From Desulfurococcales archaeon (GTDB lineage: Archaea > Thermoproteota > Thermoprotei_A > Sulfolobales > NBVN01): DNA of 5,340 nt. Both the position numbers and the translations under genes were made by a program. Below the pieces are notes generated by a model that worked only from the letters and a program-made list of their open reading frames with translations, ran no database searches and was not told the DNA's origin. Positions within the stretch are counted from its first letter, which is position 1; every line of letters starts with the position of its first letter. The stretch lies in assembly GCA_021160415.1 (NCBI GenBank), contig JAGHCP010000169.1:1-5340 (forward strand). The letters are read 5' to 3'. This document shows, piece after piece, positions 1 to 5,340 of this stretch.

Positions 1-932
1 AGCATAGGTACCGAGTATCCCTTCCCACCTTTCCCCAGTACGGTGATTCTTGACTCGATGTACGTGTCTGACCCCTCAGCACCTCTCTCAACGGAGCTAA
101 CACCTCTATGCACTAAGGTGGAGAACTCCTTAACACCTCCCCTGACTCTCACGAGGCTTGAGCTACTGGGGCCTTCATGACGGACGTTAGTGATTAAGTC
201 AAGCCTGCATCCGTACTTAGTCACTGCCGAGCCTAGGAATTCAAGGCTGGATTCACGCGATAGTGAAACGTCGTACTCCTCCCTAGTCATTATACCCCCT
301 CCAGCAACCGACCTCACGGTAAGGGCCCCTCCCTCCTGCACCCTGAACCTCCGTCTTAGGTAGGAAGGCACCCCCCACTTATGAATCGTGAGTGACACCA
401 GGTTCAGCTTCCCTCCCCTACCGACATCCCCCTCGATGAAGGAGGTCTTCAGGCCTTTCTCAACCCCTGCGTAGTCAAGGACTATTAACGTGGCTTCCGC
501 GCCCTCACCTACAGAGACCCTAATGTGGTGCCCGACGTATCCCTTACCCGAAACGGAAAGCACCCCCAAAGGGTGGGGGAGCTTAACTCCCGGGTCAACG
601 GACAGTTCAACCCCGCCGAACCACCTCAGTTCGTGAAGCGCGTCAAGCTTCCTCCCTACCACGGGTGGCTTTACATCGGCTTTCCTCAAAGGACTGATCC
701 TCACCCCACCTGAGGAAACTGTTGGAATATACGTGTCGAGCCTCCCCCTCAGCTCAACGTCAGGCTTAAACCTCCTTAGAGGGTTGGGGAGGCTTTCTGA
801 GTACACAGCGTCTCTAACCCCTAGGTTGCTCTCGAAGACCCTCCAGTCCGTGTAGTACTTAACTGTGGGGGAGTCCGCTACCTCCTGGTACGGCAAACCC
901 GCAATCAGCTCAAGCGCTTCCTCTGCCCTCAA
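1..932 (-). CDS. sufD: SufD-like Fe-S cluster scaffold protein, partial (3' end off the left edge)
   Basis: Reading the minus strand from 932 to the window edge gives 310 uninterrupted codons plus two bases. The protein is SufB/SufD-family: a short charged N-terminal helical part (roughly residues 1-75) followed by beta-helix-type sequence rich in G, V and alternating hydrophobics, ending at GKGGKGYSVPM just as the window stops, a stretch close to the SVPMLE-type segment common in this family. SufD partners SufB in the SufBC2D scaffold that assembles Fe-S clusters in the cytoplasm. The C-terminal part, which in E. coli holds the functionally important histidine (His360), is outside the window. 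The start is TTG at 932-930, overlapping the sufB TGA stop (TTGA). An in-frame TGA at 959-957 lies upstream with no ATG or GTG between, and AGGTG at 944-940 sits 7-8 bases before the TTG. SufD rather than a second SufB is inferred from its place after a complete sufB and from its divergent N-terminus. Confidence 0.88.
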   Translation of the reverse strand, partial: MRAEEALELIAGLPYQEVADSPTVKYYTDWRVFESNLGVRDAVYSESLPNPLRRFKPDVELRGRLDTYIPTVSSGGVRISPLRKADVKPPVVGRKLDALHELRWFGGVELSVDPGVKLPHPLGVLSVSGKGYVGHHIRVSVGEGAEATLIVLDYAGVEKGLKTSFIEGDVGRGGKLNLVSLTIHKWGVPSYLRRRFRVQEGGALTVRSVAGGGIMTREEYDVSLSRESSLEFLGSAVTKYGCRLDLITNVRHEGPSSSSLVRVRGGVKEFSTLVHRGVSSVERGAEGSDTYIESRITVLGKGGKGYSVPM

Positions 933-2332
933 CCCACACCACCTAACCTGCTGAACTCAACCTCAATGACCGATCTAAGGATGTTCGCGTACTCGAAGGG
1001 GAGCTGGATAAGCAGGTCGTCGAGGAACCCCATCACCGCCAGTGACTTAGCCTCAGCCTCACTTAAGCCCCTGCTGAGGAGGTAGAACAGTTGCTCCTCC
1101 CCTAACCTCCCAGCGGTCGCTTCATGGATCACTGTCGAGGTCGGCTCGTCAACCTGGTTGTGCGGGTATGTGAATGACTGGGACGAATTATCCAGTATTA
1201 GGGAGTCGCATTCAGCATGAGCGAATGAGTTCGCAGCCCTCCTTAAAACCTTAATTAAACCCCTGTAGATGGTTAGGCCTCCGTCCCCGCTGATAGACTT
1301 ACTGACGATCCTTGACTTAGTGTTAGGGGCCGCGTGAATCATCTTAGCTCCCCCATCCTTGATGTAAGGACCCTTAGCTATGGAAACCATGATTGCTTGA
1401 CTCGATGACCCCGCGCCCTTCATCACGGACATCGGGTACTCGTAGCTCACCTTACTCCCCAGGGAACCTATCATCCAGTCCACTCGGGCGCCCTCCTCCA
1501 GTATCGCCCTCTTATTCCCGAAGTTTATGACGTTCTTGCTCCAGTTCTGGATGGTGGTGAACTTAACAGTAGCTCCTCTATGGGCGTAGATCTCAACCAT
1601 GCCGTCATGGAACGACTCCCCGCTGTACCTAGGGGCCGCGCAGGCCTCTATGAAGTTAAGGTAGGAGTTCTCGCCAGCAATTATTAAGGTGTGCTCAAAC
1701 TGTCCCTCCAAAGGAGATCCTATAAGGAAGAGGGCCTCCAGAGGCTGGTCAATCCTAACGTTCGGAGGGACGTAGACGAACGCACCCCCGCTCCAGAACG
1801 CTGTGTGGAGGGCGGCGAATTTATGGTCCGTGTAAGGGAACACCCTGCCGAAGTACTTCCTCACCAGTTCCGGGTACTTCCTCACAGCTTCCTCTGTTGG
1901 CATCATGATGACTCCCTTACTCCTTAGGCTATCCCTCAGCTTCGAATAGATTGATTCGCTTCCGAACGTAGCGTTAATCCCTGAGAGGAGCTTAGCTTCC
2001 TGCTCCGGGATCCCTAAGGCCTCGTAGTACCTCCTTATTTCCGGCGGGACGTCGCCCCACTCAGTAGCTAAGCTCCCCTTAGGTTTGGAGTATAGGACCA
2101 ACCTGCTGAGGTCGAGTTCCTCCACCCCCCTAACCCATTTAGGCATCGGTAGCTTGTGGAACCATTCAAGGGCCCTCAGCCTAAGGTTAAGCATCCATTC
2201 CGGCTCCCCTTTAAGCTCGGACAACTCCCTAACTAACTCCTCCGTCAGCTCCCCCTTAAGCCTCACCTCGTACTTAACGGGTCTCGCCTCACCTAGGGTC
2301 AAGGGGATCTCGTGCTTGAGGTTAATGTTCAT
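929..2332 (-). CDS. sufB: SufB, Fe-S cluster assembly scaffold protein
   Basis: A complete 467-residue SufB. It forms the beta-helix scaffold with SufD on which Fe-S clusters are assembled, driven by the SufC ATPase, and accepts sulfur before cluster transfer. The N-terminal 1-180 is mostly helical and includes the family-typical region near W92-Y103 (WGDVPPEIRRYY). The segment GGAFVYVPPNVRIDQPLEA (about 182-200) opens the beta-helix core, which runs to about 440. Also typical are EACAAPRYS (229-237), AECDSLIL (373-380), PHNQVDEP (390-397) and HEATAG (403-408), with a C-terminal helical tail near LPFEYANILRSVIEVEF. C375 corresponds to the acceptor cysteine E. coli Cys405 and C231 to Cys254; E404 falls where E. 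coli has Glu434 (my alignment by motif). These are the only two cysteines. Length is slightly below the 495 of E. coli and fits archaeal members. The ATG start lies 11 bases inside sufC. Confidence 0.97.
   Translation of the reverse strand: MNINLKHEIPLTLGEARPVKYEVRLKGELTEELVRELSELKGEPEWMLNLRLRALEWFHKLPMPKWVRGVEELDLSRLVLYSKPKGSLATEWGDVPPEIRRYYEALGIPEQEAKLLSGINATFGSESIYSKLRDSLRSKGVIMMPTEEAVRKYPELVRKYFGRVFPYTDHKFAALHTAFWSGGAFVYVPPNVRIDQPLEALFLIGSPLEGQFEHTLIIAGENSYLNFIEACAAPRYSGESFHDGMVEIYAHRGATVKFTTIQNWSKNVINFGNKRAILEEGARVDWMIGSLGSKVSYEYPMSVMKGAGSSSQAIMVSIAKGPYIKDGGAKMIHAAPNTKSRIVSKSISGDGGLTIYRGLIKVLRRAANSFAHAECDSLILDNSSQSFTYPHNQVDEPTSTVIHEATAGRLGEEQLFYLLSRGLSEAEAKSLAVMGFLDDLLIQLPFEYANILRSVIEVEFSRLGGVG
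937..944 (-). promoter_or_regulatory. Shine-Dalgarno site for sufD
   Basis: The minus strand reads AGGTGGTG here, inside the last codons of sufB. AGGTG is complementary to the CACCU of the archaeal 16S rRNA 3' end, and it lies about 7 bases before the TTG at 932. This supports the TTG as the true sufD start and suggests translational coupling with sufB. Confidence 0.55.
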
Positions 2333-3089
2333 CCTTCCCCACCGAGCCGTTCAGGAAGCTGTAACCTTCCGAGTCAATCCTCTCCGCGATCTCAGGCCCT
2401 CCCCTCACCGCTACCTTCCCTCTGTAGAGGACGGTGACTTCATCTGGGGGTACGTGCTTAAGGAGCCTAGCGTAGTGAGTTATGAGTAGGACCCCCTTCC
2501 CTTCCTGCTTGAAGGAATTTATTATGCGGGCAACCGCCTTAACGCCGTCAGCGTCGAGTCCTGAGTCAGGCTCGTCGAGAATCAGTAGCTTAGGTTTAAG
2601 CAGGATTGCCTGCAGGAGCTCGCTCCTCTTCTTCTCACCGCCGCTGAAACCCATATTGAGCTCCCTGCTTAGGTGGGGCCTGCTCAGCCCGACAGCCTGA
2701 AGAGCCTTGCCTACCTCGGCGAGCACCTGAGGAGGTGGGAGCTTGTTAAGCTCCTTCCTACACAACCTCTTATTAATTATGGCGTTGAGGAAGGGGCTGA
2801 GTCTGAGGCCCGGGATCTGAGGGGGTTCCTGAAGCGCTAGGAATATTCCGAGCCTAGCCCTCTCATCGGTGCTTAGCCCAAGCACGCTTCTACCCTCAAA
2901 CAGGATGTCCCCCGACTTGACGAGGTACCCCTCCCTACCTAGAATAGTGTATGCGAGTGTCGACTTTCCGGACCCGTTCGGACCCATTAACGCGTGTATC
3001 TCGCCCTCCCTCACATCAAGGGATACGCCCTTCAGCACCTCCACGCCAGCAACCTCGACGTGAAGGTCAACCACCTTCAGCAGCATCAT
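2322..3089 (-). CDS. sufC: SufC, Fe-S assembly ATPase (ABC type)
   Basis: A complete 255-residue soluble ABC ATPase that powers conformational change of the SufB-SufD scaffold during cytoplasmic Fe-S cluster assembly. It has Walker A GPNGSGKST (36-44), a Q-loop at Q87 in LALQEPPQIPG (a segment characteristic of SufC), the ABC signature FSGGEKKR (148-155), Walker B LLILDEPDSGLD (168-179, with D172 and E173) and the H-loop histidine H205 in ITHY. The sequence GFSGGEKKRSELLQ and DEPDSGLD are SufC hallmarks that separate it from transporter ATPases. Length agrees with the usual roughly 250 residues. It is the first gene of the operon and overlaps sufB by 11 bases. There are two adjacent ATG codons (3089 and 3086). 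I use the upstream one, although either may serve. No good Shine-Dalgarno precedes it, which suits a near-leaderless first cistron. Confidence 0.98.
   Translation of the reverse strand: MMLLKVVDLHVEVAGVEVLKGVSLDVREGEIHALMGPNGSGKSTLAYTILGREGYLVKSGDILFEGRSVLGLSTDERARLGIFLALQEPPQIPGLRLSPFLNAIINKRLCRKELNKLPPPQVLAEVGKALQAVGLSRPHLSRELNMGFSGGEKKRSELLQAILLKPKLLILDEPDSGLDADGVKAVARIINSFKQEGKGVLLITHYARLLKHVPPDEVTVLYRGKVAVRGGPEIAERIDSEGYSFLNGSVGKDEH
2337..2343 (-). promoter_or_regulatory. Probable Shine-Dalgarno site for sufB
   Basis: The minus strand reads GGTGGGG within the last codons of sufC, ending 4 bases before the sufB ATG at 2332; the GGTG core is 7 bases away. It is an imperfect match to the archaeal GGAGGTGAT consensus. 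Its place inside sufC fits coupled translation across the overlap. Confidence 0.4.
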
Positions 3090-3108
3090 TAACCCCGTTA
3101 AAGGTTAA
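3089..3108. repeat. Short inverted repeat TTAACC-N8-GGTTAA at the suf transcription start
   Basis: The plus strand has TTAACC at 3089-3094 and GGTTAA at 3103-3108, separated by 8 bases. The right arm lies in a perfect 6-base palindrome GTTAAC (3104-3109), and a further TTAA sits between the arms. The repeat covers the predicted transcription start and the first base of sufC, where an archaeal repressor could block transcription. The arms are only 6 bases in an AT-rich patch, so chance is a real possibility. No regulator is assigned. Confidence 0.3.
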
Positions 3109-3117
3109 CTCGAAGCC

Positions 3118-3130
3118 CTAATAAGTTTAC
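3118..3130 (-). promoter_or_regulatory. Predicted BRE/TATA promoter of the suf operon
   Basis: The minus strand reads GTAAACTTATTAG. GTAAAC resembles the archaeal BRE (purine and A-rich) and TTATTA the TATA box. The centre is about 32 bases before the sufC ATG. With the usual 24-27 base TATA-to-start distance, transcription would begin near 3094-3097, leaving a leader of only about 5-8 bases. This is inference from spacing and composition. Confidence 0.45.
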
Positions 3131-3140
3131 GTTCCAACAC

Positions 3141-3146
3141 TTTATA
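3141..3146 (+). promoter_or_regulatory. Predicted TATA box for the PAP2 phosphatase gene
   Basis: TTTATA stands out in an otherwise GC-richer divergent region. The usual archaeal spacing would place the transcription start near 3168-3171, about 10 bases ahead of the strong Shine-Dalgarno at 3181. The BRE position (CAACAC) is a weak match. Confidence 0.4.
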
Positions 3147-3180
3147 GCGAATTATCTGAAGTGTCTGAAGGGAGAGCTCG

Positions 3181-3188
3181 GGAGGTGA
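3181..3188 (+). promoter_or_regulatory. Strong Shine-Dalgarno sequence ahead of the PAP2 phosphatase
   Basis: GGAGGTGA is a full 8-base complement to the archaeal 16S rRNA 3' end. It lies just before GTG at 3190 and is partly made of a tandem GAGGT-GAGGT (3182-3191). The spacing from GGAGG to this GTG is only 4 bases. The GTG opens a different frame from the phosphatase, so the site marks where translation should start but not how the phosphatase frame is entered. Confidence 0.6.
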
Positions 3189-3189
3189 G

Positions 3190-4085
3190 GTGACTCGCAC
3201 ACTAAGCGTGAAACACTCTCCAAGCTTGCCGCGATCGCCGCGGCCTCCGTTCTACTCCTTCTCGGAGTTGCAGCGGTAACGGACTCCGCGACGCTATGGG
3301 AAGCCCTAACCTTCCTGGGGGAGGAATACCTCTACGTCTTCCTATCCATTGCCTCGATAATATTCCTAAACCCTGACTGGGGGGTCCTACTCCTGTACTC
3401 CGTTGTCCTGTCGGGAAGCGTTGACGTGGCTCTGAAGTACGCCCTTAACCTCCCCAGACCTCCAAAGTCGCTGTGGCGAGTTCAGGCTGAAGGACCGGGC
3501 TTCCCAAGCGGCCATACGGAGGTCAGCTCGGGTTTCTGGACCCAAGCATCCTTGCTGACCCGTTCGAAGTGGGTGTCGGCGCTCTCAGCCGCGGTGATCG
3601 CCTCGGTGGCGGTTTCCAGGGTTGCGTTAATGGTTCACTACCCGAGGGACGTGGTTGGCGGTGCGGTGATAGGGATTGCCTTATCTGCCGGTTTATTCCT
3701 TACTTGGAGGTACCTCCCACTAAAGGGTTGGGTGAGCGTCGCGGCGATAACCTCAGCCATAGCTTCAGCCGCAGGTGCCTACACCTCAGGCACTCCAGTA
3801 ACGTATAAACTGCTGGGAGTGTCCCTAGGTGCGTGGACGTACGTGGTCTTCAGGGACGAAGTCCGCGAAGTGATGAAACGCAGCCTTAAAATTAAGGTCT
3901 ACGCCTTCCTGGCGTCCTCCGCGCTCACCGCCCTTCTGCTCGGCTTCAGCAAACCCCTTGAGGCCTTCCTGGGGGTCCCCGCAGGTTTAACTCTGAGTTA
4001 CTTCTTCATACCCCCAGCGATATACGCGTTGACGGGTTACGTCTCTGGGAGGTGCTTCACTCCCTCTCAGCGAGAAGGAGTTTAA
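3190..4085 (+). CDS. PAP2-superfamily membrane phosphatase with disrupted or non-standard 5' end
   Basis: The protein carries the complete PAP2 signature: KYALNLPRP (K-x6-RP, from 3435), PSGH (from 3504) and SRVALMVHYPRD (SR-x5-H-x3-D, from 3615), with the two catalytic histidines. Such enzymes remove phosphate from lipid phosphates or polyprenyl diphosphates with the active site facing outward; the substrate here is unknown. Several hydrophobic segments follow to the C-terminus. The frame is open from 3189 with no ATG, GTG or TTG before GTG 3426. Yet 3189-3425 clearly encodes protein: a basic N-terminus (TKRETLSK), a first helix (LAAIAAASVLLLLGVAAV) and two more hydrophobic stretches leading into motif 1. 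Starting at 3426 would put the motif-1 lysine at residue 4 and lose these helices. The Shine-Dalgarno at 3181 points to GTG 3190, but that frame stops at 3277-3279. One frame change near 3211 would give about 298 residues. The left boundary is therefore approximate. The 3' end overlaps the convergent SWIM gene by 29 bases. Confidence 0.8.
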
Positions 4086-4728
4086 GCGCTTCAAACACTT
4101 TTCCGTTACCCAGATCTTTATGCCCCATGGACTTCAGCGCCGCCCCTATCAACGCGAGCTTAAGGGTCCTCCTGACCTCAGGGTCTTCCAGGGTAAGCAC
4201 GCCGGACGCGATCAGGTAGGACATCAATGCGAGTGTGTGCTTACATATGACGAACCTGCTGAAAAGCGGGAACACGAGCGATGAGAGATACTCGGTGAGC
4301 CCTAACTCCTTCAACGCGTCGATGAATTCCCTGTCGGCCTTCGACGCAGTCATCACTGAGTCCTGGCATGTGCACTTCATCCCGTAAGCCCCTACCTGAG
4401 TTACGTGGAACCCCTCCCCGGAAGGCACGCCTACCGGGATCTTCACTTCGTACCCGTCAGGCGTCTCAACCTTAACTAACCTGTGAGCACCTCCCCTCAG
4501 GAACCTGCTCGACGCGATTATGGCTGTCCCTCCAGCCCCCCTAATGATTATTGACCCCACCTTCTCGTCCGACCTCACGATAACCTCCAGCGCCCCGGAG
4601 ACCCTGACCCTCACGAAGTCTTTAAGGTCCGCACTACCCCAACCCCTTAACTCATCAGCGAGGAAGCCCTGAACCTCCCTCAAAGCCCTCCTCCACTCAG
4701 CCTTAGTGACGACCTTATCAGCCACCAC
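4057..4728 (-). CDS. SWIM zinc-finger domain protein, function unknown
   Basis: A 223-residue protein with the SWIM zinc-binding pattern CxC-xn-CxH: C119 and C121 (MKCTCQDS), then C162 and H164 (ICKHTLALMS). Alanine A167 follows in the CxHxxA form reported for the Shu2/SWS1 family. The spacer is 40 residues, mostly helical and charged (EFIDALKELGLTEYLSSL), longer than in typical SWIM fingers. Residues 1-110 hold a helical N-terminus and a beta-rich part (VRVSGALEVIVRSDEKVGSIIIRG). The C-terminal 60 residues look helical. SWIM domains bind DNA or proteins; eukaryotic members act with recombinases or transposases, but no partner is seen here and the archaeal role is not established from this sequence. 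Starts are tandem GTG codons at 4728 and 4725, with an in-frame TAG six bases upstream of the first, so the start is well bounded. It is convergent with the phosphatase and divergent from the aldo/keto reductase. Confidence 0.82.
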   Translation of the reverse strand: MVADKVVTKAEWRRALREVQGFLADELRGWGSADLKDFVRVRVSGALEVIVRSDEKVGSIIIRGAGGTAIIASSRFLRGGAHRLVKVETPDGYEVKIPVGVPSGEGFHVTQVGAYGMKCTCQDSVMTASKADREFIDALKELGLTEYLSSLVFPLFSRFVICKHTLALMSYLIASGVLTLEDPEVRRTLKLALIGAALKSMGHKDLGNGKVFEALKLLLAERE

Positions 4729-4773
4729 TGCCTACAACCCGCCCCCGAGCCTCAACTGTAGTTATTACGGGTT

Positions 4774-4787
4774 GGAAAGTTAAATAA
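4774..4787 (+). promoter_or_regulatory. Predicted BRE/TATA promoter of the aldo/keto reductase gene
   Basis: The plus strand reads GGAAAGTTAAATAA, with a purine/A-rich BRE-like GGAAAG followed by TTAAATAA. Transcription would be expected near 4808-4812, giving a leader of about 10-17 bases. No strong Shine-Dalgarno precedes the start (only weak GTGAT/TGATGATG), which fits a short-leader transcript. Confidence 0.45.
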
Positions 4788-4788
4788 T
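4780..4788 (-). promoter_or_regulatory. Possible TATA element of the SWIM gene
   Basis: Read on the minus strand the AT-rich core is ATTATTTAA, about 56 bases before GTG 4728. A start near 4757-4760 would leave a leader of about 30 bases. The flank on the BRE side (minus-strand CACC) is a poor match, so the element may serve only the opposite gene. Confidence 0.25.
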
Positions 4789-4821
4789 GGTGTTTTCAGC
4801 TCTTCATCCTGATGATGCAGC

Positions 4822-5340
4822 GTGATGTACGAGATTGACTACAGGGACGCCAAGCCCCTCGGTAAGACCGGGGAGAAGATCCCGGCATTAGGGCTGGGGA
4901 CTTGGGACATAAGGGACTACCCGTCAGCGCTGGAGGTTTACGTGGAAGCCGTTAATGTAGGTCTATCCATGATCGACACCGCGGAGATGTATGGGGACGG
5001 TAAGGCGGAGGAATTCGTGGGTAAAGTGATTAGAAGGGTTGGAAGGGATAGCGTCTTCATAATCACGAAGATGCTTCCCCACAACACCAAGAGCAGGGAC
5101 AGGGTGATTAAGGCGGGGAAAGCGGCTTTGAGGAGGCTTGGAATCGACTGCGTGGACCTATACTTGATACACTGGCCATGCTCTGCAGTAAGTATCGAGG
5201 AGCAGATCAGGAACTTCGAGGCACTCATAGACGAAGGCATTGCGAGGTACGTGGGGGTCAGCAACTTCGACGCGGATGAGCTTGAAACCGCCCTAAACGC
5301 GATGAGGAAGGGAGAAATCGTTCTTGATCAGGTCCACTAC
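4822..5340 (+). CDS. Aldo/keto reductase, partial (3' end off the right edge)
   Basis: The first 172 residues (from ATG 4825) of an NAD(P)H-dependent aldo/keto reductase, a soluble (beta/alpha)8 barrel of about 270-330 residues that interconverts carbonyls and alcohols. The family catalytic tetrad is complete: D51, Y56 (DTAEMYGDG), K82 (ITKMLP) and H116 (YLIHWP). ALGLGTWDI (21-29), LRRLGIDCVDLYLIHWP (102-118) and YVGVSNF (142-148) are typical strand and loop signatures. NADP-binding residues of the C-terminal half are beyond the window, so cofactor and substrate cannot be judged. The motif set is nearest to small prokaryotic AKRs of the 2,5-diketogluconate reductase or related type (inference). 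The start is GTG 4822 or the adjacent ATG 4825. I favour ATG but give the outer limit. An in-frame TGA at 4813-4815 bounds it. It is divergent from the SWIM gene across about 93 bases. Confidence 0.93.
   Translation, partial: MMYEIDYRDAKPLGKTGEKIPALGLGTWDIRDYPSALEVYVEAVNVGLSMIDTAEMYGDGKAEEFVGKVIRRVGRDSVFIITKMLPHNTKSRDRVIKAGKAALRRLGIDCVDLYLIHWPCSAVSIEEQIRNFEALIDEGIARYVGVSNFDADELETALNAMRKGEIVLDQVHY

Noticed and set aside
525..713. 62-codon plus-strand open frame
   Set aside because: Lies entirely antisense to the well-supported sufD frame; composition is proline- and arginine-rich without any family resemblance.
1691..1927. 78-codon plus-strand open frame
   Set aside because: Antisense shadow of sufB; no recognisable domain or Shine-Dalgarno.
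2085..2489. 134-codon plus-strand open frame spanning the sufB/sufC junction
   Set aside because: Serine- and leucine-rich antisense reading of two certain genes on the opposite strand; low-complexity product typical of shadow frames.
2482..3063. Two plus-strand open frames (2482-2700 and 2869-3063)
   Set aside because: Both are antisense to sufC, whose Walker A, signature and Walker B motifs they mirror; serine- and proline-rich products.
3205..3216. Programmed -1 frameshift site joining GTG 3190 to the phosphatase frame
   Set aside because: The sequence GCGTGAAACACT has an AAA run but no X-XXY-YYZ slippery heptamer, and I see no clear stem-loop or pseudoknot after it. A plain indel is simpler, so I do not claim a recoding element.
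3229..3243. GC-rich palindrome-like stretch around GCGATCGC as a terminator or operator
   Set aside because: It lies in the coding region for the first transmembrane helix (alanine codons), which explains the composition.
3569..3808. 79-codon plus-strand open frame in another phase
   Set aside because: Overlaps the phosphatase region that carries the SR-x5-H-x3-D motif and helices; the product has no plausible domain.
4938..5264. 108-codon minus-strand open frame with hydrophobic residues
   Set aside because: Antisense to the aldo/keto reductase region that holds the catalytic tetrad; apparent hydrophobicity comes from reverse reading of charged codons.
1..5340. A wholly new multigene system, CRISPR array, tRNA or insertion sequence
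   Set aside because: The genes belong to known families and no regularly spaced repeats, cloverleaf-like sequence, transposase or terminal repeats were found by reading.

Overview
The window looks archaeal, most likely from a thermophilic Thermoproteota-type lineage (genus not determinable from sequence alone). The reasons are TATA/BRE-like promoter elements about 30-45 bases before start codons, GTG and TTG starts, strong use of AGG for arginine, tight overlapping genes, and a compact Suf cluster of the kind found in thermophilic archaea. Base composition is moderately GC-rich by eye and even across the window. I see no mobile element, RNA gene or CRISPR array.

Bases 1-3089, minus strand: an iron-sulfur cluster assembly operon read sufC, sufB, sufD. 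All junctions overlap: sufC and sufB by 11 bases, sufB and sufD through a TTGA stop/start overlap. sufD runs off the left edge. SufC is the ABC-type ATPase that drives the SufB-SufD beta-helix scaffold on which Fe-S clusters are built before transfer to apoproteins. No cysteine desulfurase (SufS) or SufE/SufU sulfur carrier is in the window.

Bases 3090-3189: divergent promoter region between the suf operon (leftward) and a PAP2-type membrane phosphatase (rightward). It carries TATA-like elements for both sides and a TTAACC-N8-GGTTAA inverted repeat over the predicted suf transcription start.

Bases about 3190-4085, plus strand: a PAP2-superfamily integral membrane phosphatase with all three catalytic motifs. 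Its obvious N-terminal coding region has no ATG, GTG or TTG start in frame. The first in-frame start (3426) would remove the first transmembrane helices. One inserted or missing base near 3161-3222 would explain this, as would non-standard initiation or frameshifting.

Bases 4057-4728, minus strand: a SWIM zinc-finger protein of unknown function, overlapping the 3' end of the phosphatase gene by 29 bases. Bases 4729-4821 are a second divergent promoter region. From 4822/4825 to the right edge is the first 172-173 codons of an aldo/keto reductase with a complete catalytic tetrad.

Apart from the suf operon, neighbouring genes show no clear functional link. The most unusual points are the broken-looking 5' end of the phosphatase gene and the SWIM protein with an unusually long spacer. 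I found no convincing evidence of a wholly new system.
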